The translations under genes were made by a program, and so were the position numbers. Positions 58,377 through 64,000 of a stretch of 64,000 nucleotides of DNA are shown here, piece by piece. How positions within the stretch are numbered: position 1 is the first letter of the stretch; each line of letters starts with the position of its first letter. The notes below the pieces were generated by a model that made no database searches, was not told the origin of the DNA, and saw only the letters and a program-made list of their open reading frames with translations. This DNA is from Cryptomeria japonica (lineage: Eukaryota; Streptophyta; Pinopsida; Cupressales; Cupressaceae): positions 200,716,341 to 200,780,340 of the forward strand of contig NC_081408.1 of assembly GCF_030272615.1 (NCBI RefSeq), given 5' to 3'.

Positions 58377-59408
58377 TCATGAGATAGTCTTTAAGCATCT
58401 GGAATGCTTACTGGCATCTAGTATCCCATTGAAAGCTAATGTTCTTGTGTAATAGGTGTGTAAAGGGGTGACACTTATCTGCCAATTGTGCAATGAATAT
58501 TCGGATGGACTGTAGCCGCCCTTGTAATGTCCTTTGCTGACTGATATTCTTTGGAGGTGGCATGTCCATGATTGCTTTGACCTTTGCAGGATCGACCTCA
58601 ATGCCTTTGCTTGAAACAATGTATCCTAGAAGTTCCTTGAGGTTACTCCAAAGACACATTTCTTTGGGTTCAGTCGAACATGATATTGTTCTAGTCTGTC
58701 AAAGATTTTCTCTAATATTTCTAGATGGCATTCTCTTGTTAGTGATTTTGCCAGTAAGTCATCAACATAATCTTCCATTATAGTATGCATCATGTCATGG
58801 AAGATGGTGGTCATTACTCATTGATAGGTCACTCCTGCATTCTTTAGACCAAAAGGCATTACATTCTAGCAGTATGTTCCCCATGGACATGTGAAGGTTG
58901 TCTTATGTCGATCCTCTAGTGCGATCTTTATCTGGTTGTACCTTGAAAAGCCATCCATGAGTGAAAGCATGACATGTCCTACTATTAGGTCCACTATTAT
59001 GTCGATGTTTGGTAGGGGGAAGTCATCTTTAGGACATGCCTTGTTTAGATCTCTGAAGTCAGTACAGATACAGATGCCCCCATTTGGTTTACTAATAGGC
59101 ATAATGTTGGATATCCAATCTGCATAATCAATTGGTCTAATAAAACCAACATCCAGGAGTTTCTTAAGTTCTGCTTTGACGAGTAACACAATTTGAGGGT
59201 GCATCTTGTGAAGTTCCTGCTTGACATGCTTGGCTCCTTTTGTGACGGTGAGGTGATGCATGACTAAATCCAGATCAAGACCAAACATGTCTGCATATGA
59301 CCATGCAAATTTAATCTGGCGCTTCTGGAAGAATTTGACAAACTCAGGTTGTTCCTCTGGAGTTAAAAGAGATGCCATATGTATGTGGTGAGTTTTAGGA
59401 GTCCCCAC
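58377..59408 (-). pseudogene. Element H reverse transcriptase
   Basis: Motifs in order: IRPIDYADWISNIMPISKPN, CTDFRDLNKACPKDDFPLPN, LSLMDGFSRYNQIKIA, TTFTCPWGTYC, YVDDLLAKS near 58750-58776 (catalytic YVDD), RLNPKKCVFGV, FLGYIVSSKGIEVDPAKVKA and TLQGRLQSIRIFIAQLADKC. Frame differs from the flanking protease and RNase H parts, with shifts near 58830 and 58640, so the polyprotein is broken here. Confidence 0.93.
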
Positions 59409-61230
59409 ATTGTATTATTTTGTCTCTTCAATAAGGATTTTTGATCGTTCTTGCTATGTACTAGAGGGAAGGATGTCAAACCTTTCATCCTCAGGCACCT
59501 CAGAGAGGTTTTGACCATTGGATATGCTCTTTCTTTTTACTTTCATGGGATTAAACAGTGCCATAGTGTGATTTTCACTAGAAGATCTATGTTTTATTGT
59601 TATATTTTTGCAACTAAAAGGTTTGGCATCCGCCCCAAAGTATGTTGCGCTATTAAGTTCAATGGTGAATCTAGATTTGTGATCCCTACTTGGTATGTTA
59701 TCCCTTTACTCCAAAAGGTCAATGATCTCCTCATCATTTTGGAATTGGTCAAGCATTGGGGATTATATTGGTTCCATTCGATGAGTTTAGGATGTTTAAT
59801 AGGCATTACCTCATCGATTAGGTTAAGTTCATAAGAGGTGTTAGTGAGGGTCAAGATGTTGTGGTGAAGGTCATTGATGGTACTCTCCCTGTCAGAATCA
59901 GGCATAGGATGTGATATAGGGTCTGTGGAAGAAGTTTCTAGTTTAGGAATCCAAGAGGTCTTTATCTGTGCTTCTCTATAAACAGGGATTTCTTTGCGAG
60001 TTGGAGGTAATGAAGCATCTTCCTCATGTGAAGTATTAAGCTAGATGGAATCAAATTCTCACTCACGTGAGTTAGTCTTTGAGTCACTTTCTAGTATTTG
60101 ATTACTATACTGTACTGGGATGTCCTTTGAGATAAACATTGCAAGTGTGATCGGTTGATGTACCATTGTATATGAAATTATCGGTGTTGTAGGAAGGATT
60201 ATGGGGATCAATGAATCTGATAGGGGGAGTATTGGTCATTTTGAATCTGTTGCTTCTATTGGAATTGCTGGTGTTGTCGATACTACGAGGGGTTTTGATA
60301 GTGCTAATGGTGTTGTTGATGTGGTTGTTGCAGTTGATGGAGTTGTTGGTTTGATTGGTAGGATGATTGGTGTTGTGGATGTTATTGTTGGGATGCTTAG
60401 CCTCAGTGGGGTAGTTGGTATTGTGCTTGGTGTTGTTGATATAATCAAAGGTGGTCTCTTTAGATTTTTAGGTTGATATAGAGGTTTGCTGGGTTTTCCT
60501 TTGAATCTGAGTTTAGGAAGGATCTCCTTTTGAAATCCTAAGCCAATGTTATCTTTGGGCTTTAATTGTGGCTATAGCAGTTCATGCCATCCTTTCTTGC
60601 AAGGTCCCAAAGAACTTTGACCATCATAACCCATTATTTTCATAATGAGAAGGGCTTTTCCATATTGATCTATGGGAAGCTTAGCTTGTGGGATGTTCAT
60701 GGTGATAGGAACCTTATAGATCCATTTTGCTAAGTCCTCATCTCTGGTCTCTTCTTCTTGACTCTTTCCAAGGATGAAAGGAGTCAAAGTGCATGTTGGC
60801 TTTACCAGTGACATTTGAAGTAACCTTTGAGGTTTACCATGAGTTCTAGGAGAAGTGGGCATTTTTCCAACACAAAAGAGTTGTTGGTTGAGATTATACT
60901 CCCCCGGACCTTCCTCGACAATTTTCATCTTGAGCTTCTCTTGCTTAGGTATAGTGGTTTTTGAACTGGAAAGAGAGGCTGGACTTACATATGAGGTGTA
61001 TGAGATAGCTTCTTTGTTTTTGGGAATGGTAATCTTTGGTTGATGGTTGATATTGTTACAATATGCAAATGGATTTACATCGCCCAAGATTGTAATTTCT
61101 ACACCATTATGAGGAAACTTGATACATTGGTGGTAGGTGGATGGAATGGCTTGCATGGCGTGTATCCAAGGTCTTCTTAACAAAAAATTATATGACAGAA
61201 GAAGGTCCAAAACTTGTCATATGATGTGCT
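59409..61230 (-). pseudogene. Element H protease-RT connecting region
   Basis: LLSYNFLLRRPWIHAMQAIP near 61150-61205 is the conserved stretch after the protease in Tat-type elements (usually LLGRPWIH). KWIYKVPITMNIPQAKLP and MGYDGQSSLGPCKKGWHELL follow. A Thr/Pro/Ile/Ser-rich linker lies at 60236-60448. The rest to 59409 has no recognised motif. The frame is shared with Gag and integrase. Confidence 0.75.
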
Positions 61231-61246
61231 TCACTACGGGGCCCAC

Positions 61247-61648
61247 TCAGATTGGTAGCATAACTACTCCTTTGGATGAACACTCTGCATCATCATAGGC
61301 TTTAATTGTTATCTTTTTGCGGGGATCCACTGATTTAATTGCATATCCCAATGATGTGACCAATTGTAGTGTATAGATATTTAGGCATGCTCCATTGTCT
61401 ATCAAGACTCGCTTGATCCTATCTTGGTTGATAAACCCTTCAATGTGGAGTGAGGCGTTATGAGGTTGTTGGAAGGATGTATTGTCACTTTCAGAAAAAG
61501 TGAGACAAGGTGATGATCTTAGACTCCCAACCATAGCTTGGAACTGATCTATATTTAGATTTGTAGGTACTGACACCTCTTGGAGAGCTTGATCCAAGAT
61601 TGTTTTATGATATGGGGATAGGCATAATATCTCTAAGATAGATATCAA
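61247..61648 (-). pseudogene. Element H aspartic protease
   Basis: INQDRIKRVLIDNGACLNIY at about 61390-61450 is the gypsy protease active site in the form DNGA instead of DSGA. TSLGYAIKSVDPRKKITIKA follows. It would process Gag-Pol. Confidence 0.82.
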
Positions 61649-63453
61649 TGCGTGCGTCTTATCTAATTATTCCACCAGGTTATACTACTTTGGGATGGAC
61701 GTGGTGCCTTGTAGAGCTGCTTTAATGGTGATCTTGCCACAACGTGTAACAACATTGCAGGTGGAGCTAGGATTTTTTATGGTAATAGTTGCAATTTGTT
61801 CACTAGCATCATATAGGTGATTCAGAGTGTAATTATAGGTGGCTTGTGTGTAATCAGTGGTATCTGTGTTTCGCCCTGAAGTGGAAGGACCCCTTTGATC
61901 TTGTGATGGAAGTGGATTTTTCAACATGAGATGATCATTGTTTGTTATTTTTGGGTCGTGTCCTTCTATTTCAATCTCACCTTGATCAATAAGGTCCTGA
62001 ATAAGATCTTTCAATCTATGACAATTGCTTGTCTTATGCCCTTTCCCTTGATAGAAATCACAATGTTCAGTATCCCTCCACCATGAAGGTTTGACTTGAG
62101 GTTCATAATTTGATGTCTTTGGTAAGGTTACCATATTTTGAGAAACCAACTGACATAACACCATTTCAATAGGTTCCCCTAAGGGAGTGTATGTTCATTT
62201 TTGTTTATAATATTGCTGGCGTTGTCTTGGTTCTTCTAGCGGTACATTGCGTCCTTGATTTGGTGGGGGAGGAACCGTGTTGGTCTTTGAAGGGGTTTTT
62301 TTCCCTACAAAGCGGACCACAGGTTATGCACATTTAATTGTTCTTGCATCTACTACCCCATCATTGACAATGTTCTTGTTTTTATTCCAGAAGTTAGGTT
62401 TATCATTGTTGAATCGTGGGCGAGGGGCATCTTTGGGTTCGATGTATATTTTGATAAGCCCCTTTTTTATGAGGGCCCGTTCACATTTTAAACCCTGTGT
62501 GATCATGTCATTGAAAGAATCGGTGCCTTTCATGTCTAAATGAAATTCTATTTCTTCATTTAGGTTGGAAATAAAGATTTCCTCTAGTTCTCTTTCAGGT
62601 AGCTGAAGGCAACGTCTGCTAGACATTTGTAACCATCATTGTAGGAAAGCGGAAAATAGCTCCCCTAGTTTTTACTTAGTGTTACATAGATCAGCCATGG
62701 TGATATCGCGTTCAATGTTATGTGAGTAATGTGCTATGAATTTCAAGACCAGTTCTTCAAATGTCCCAATACCACCTACTAGTTAGGAAAACCATGATGT
62801 AGTCCCTCCCGAACTTTGTGAAAAGAGTCGCATTAGGTATGTGTCCTCATATGCCACTTCTAGGAATGCTGAATGAAACTCTCTAACATGATCACGAGGG
62901 TCTCCTTTTCCTCGATACTTTTCAAACTTAGGTGTTTCAAACCCCCATGGAAAAGGTGGCATATGTAGATTCCTATCAAAGGGATAGAGACAAATATCAT
63001 TAAGTGAAAACTGGTTTGTTTTCACACCACTGTGGAGTTGTTGGGCTAAATTCTTGACTTGTTGCCGCAACATGTCAATGTCATTTGGAGGAAGAGGAGG
63101 TGGAGGATTTCCTTGATGAAGGTTGTATCTAGTGTGATCTCAACCTCTTTATCCTCATTATGACTTTGGTGTTCTGAGGCTTGCCTTAGTTGTGCAATAT
63201 CAAAATCAGAGGGTAATTTGGCTCCCTCTTGGGCAAGTCTTAAAAAGTGAGCATCAACATTGCTCCTGAGTATTTTCTCAAATAGTTGATTAAAGAGAGG
63301 GTTGTGTTGTGCCCTTTCTATTGCTGCAGGAGTAGGAGTAATTGGATTTTCTTCATTTACATTTCCTCCAAGGGCTTCTTGGAATTCATTGAGATTTTCC
63401 TCCTCTTCCTCTTCAATTTCTTGTTGTCTAGACCTTCATCTGGTTTGAACCAT
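61649..63453 (-). pseudogene. Element H Gag
   Basis: ATG at 63453 (MVQTR, then QEIEEEEEENLNEFQEALGG). The frame shifts near 63110. Gag core: PPFPWGFETPKFEKYRGKGD, PRDHVREFHSAFLEVAYEDT (62830-62960), then LPERELEEIFISNLNEEIEF and MKGTDSFNDMITQGLKCERA (62480-62610). Zinc-binding motif HCDFYQGKGHKTSNCHRLKD near 62010-62070 (CX2C partly lost). The order and wording match Tat/Ogre Gags. From 63073 downward, Gag, protease and linker share one frame. Confidence 0.87.
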
Positions 63454-64000
63454 TTTGTTTACAAGTTTTTTGTTGAAGTTTTGTGAAAATGATAATGAGT
63501 TGGTGATGAAATGAAAGATTAATGTTTGGTGAAGTGTTTTGCATATGGATTTCTAACACTAAAGGTAGATGTTACCAAAGTCCTTTCTTTGAATTGCTTG
63601 TTGTGTTTGTTGACAATGTTTGATGTGATAAGGTTTAGAGAGATCTGAGATGTGTTACAAACCCAACTACCTAGTAATGAGAGGATTCACTCATAGACTA
63701 GTTTTAACCTATGTAGAAATGTCTCTTAGGATGAGTTTATCCTAGATGTAGAGACACTCTAAAAAGTAATGTGTTATGTTTGATTCAAGCAATATCGAAA
63801 GAGAAGTTTAGGACAAAACCCTCTTGATGTTTGGAGAGGTGGAATGGATTTGATGAGATGTGAATGTGATAATGGATGAAATGTGAACTTTCATAGAAAC
63901 CCTATGCTACAAAAGGAACAAACTCTTCCTCTTCTCTTTCAGGGGTTGGTGGTTCCTCCCTAGCTGAGTTATATGTGATGCAAATGTCTGAAAAGAAGAC

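Larger units (their letters stand above)
51346..64000 (-). mobile_element. Ty3/gypsy Tat-type retrotransposon H, partial
   Basis: Minus-strand gypsy element with Gag, protease, RT, two RNase H domains and integrase in gypsy order, plus an antisense PMD pseudogene past the integrase. The 5' LTR and PBS are not recognised and probably lie beyond 64000. The left limit is set where homology to element D stops (51342-51348). No LTR pair could be matched inside the window, so the left edge is inference. The stretch 63454-64000 holds no gene I can recognise. Confidence 0.75.

Noticed and set aside
45549-64000. D and H as one composite element
   Set aside because: D is a complete relative of A and C up to its ORF2 start, and H has its own Gag-Pol of a different superfamily; adjacency is better explained by H interrupting D.
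1-64000. Host protein-coding genes, tRNA or rRNA genes
   Set aside because: None recognised on either strand; every domain that I could identify belongs to a retroelement or a retroelement-associated ORF.

Overview
This is a gene-poor stretch of a large plant nuclear genome, built almost entirely of old, nested LTR retrotransposons. I found no host gene, tRNA, rRNA, CRISPR array or bacterial feature. The plant origin is supported by primer-binding sites matching plant initiator tRNA-Met, Sirevirus-like Ty1/copia signatures, a Tat/Ogre-type Ty3/gypsy polyprotein with two RNase H domains, and a plant mobile domain (PMD) ORF. The layered, mutated insertions suggest a giant genome such as a conifer, but the species cannot be fixed from this window.

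Layout. 1-2479: the 5' end of a gypsy element on the minus strand (gag, PBS, start of LTR), a 314-bp tandem duplication, and a scrap of gypsy protease. 2480-17912: element C (minus strand), a non-autonomous LTR element with a one-mismatch target-site duplication (TSD), interrupted by a solo LTR (4918-5949), another solo LTR (7189-8606) and a full copia element E (8613-14910). 17913-21062: gag-protease of gypsy element L, into which C inserted. 21504-22740: PBS and probable LTR of L. 22743-25467 and 43513-44610: two halves of an unrecognised long ORF, N. They are separated by a nest: J (25468-43512) contains A (29675-42972), which contains copia B (32046-38583). A and B have perfect 5-bp TSDs. 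45549 to about 51345: element D, related to A, C and J, with a solo-LTR-like insertion at 47243-48692. About 51345-64000: gypsy element H (minus strand) with gag, protease, RT, two RNase H domains and integrase, plus an antisense PMD pseudogene.

How the parts relate. A, C, D and J belong to one family. Without nested insertions, A and C are each about 6.7 kb. They carry ORF1 (coiled coil plus CCHC zinc knuckles, Gag-like) and a long ORF2 of about 1,050 codons that I do not recognise, and no reverse transcriptase or integrase. They share PBS type, a polypurine-tract block and an LTR-end hairpin with the pol-bearing copia element B, so B-like elements are the natural candidate helper. The hairpin stem changes between families while pairing is kept, which points to selection on structure.

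All coding regions are decayed by stops, frameshifts or lost catalytic residues. Statements about homology rest on motif recognition by eye; no database search was run.
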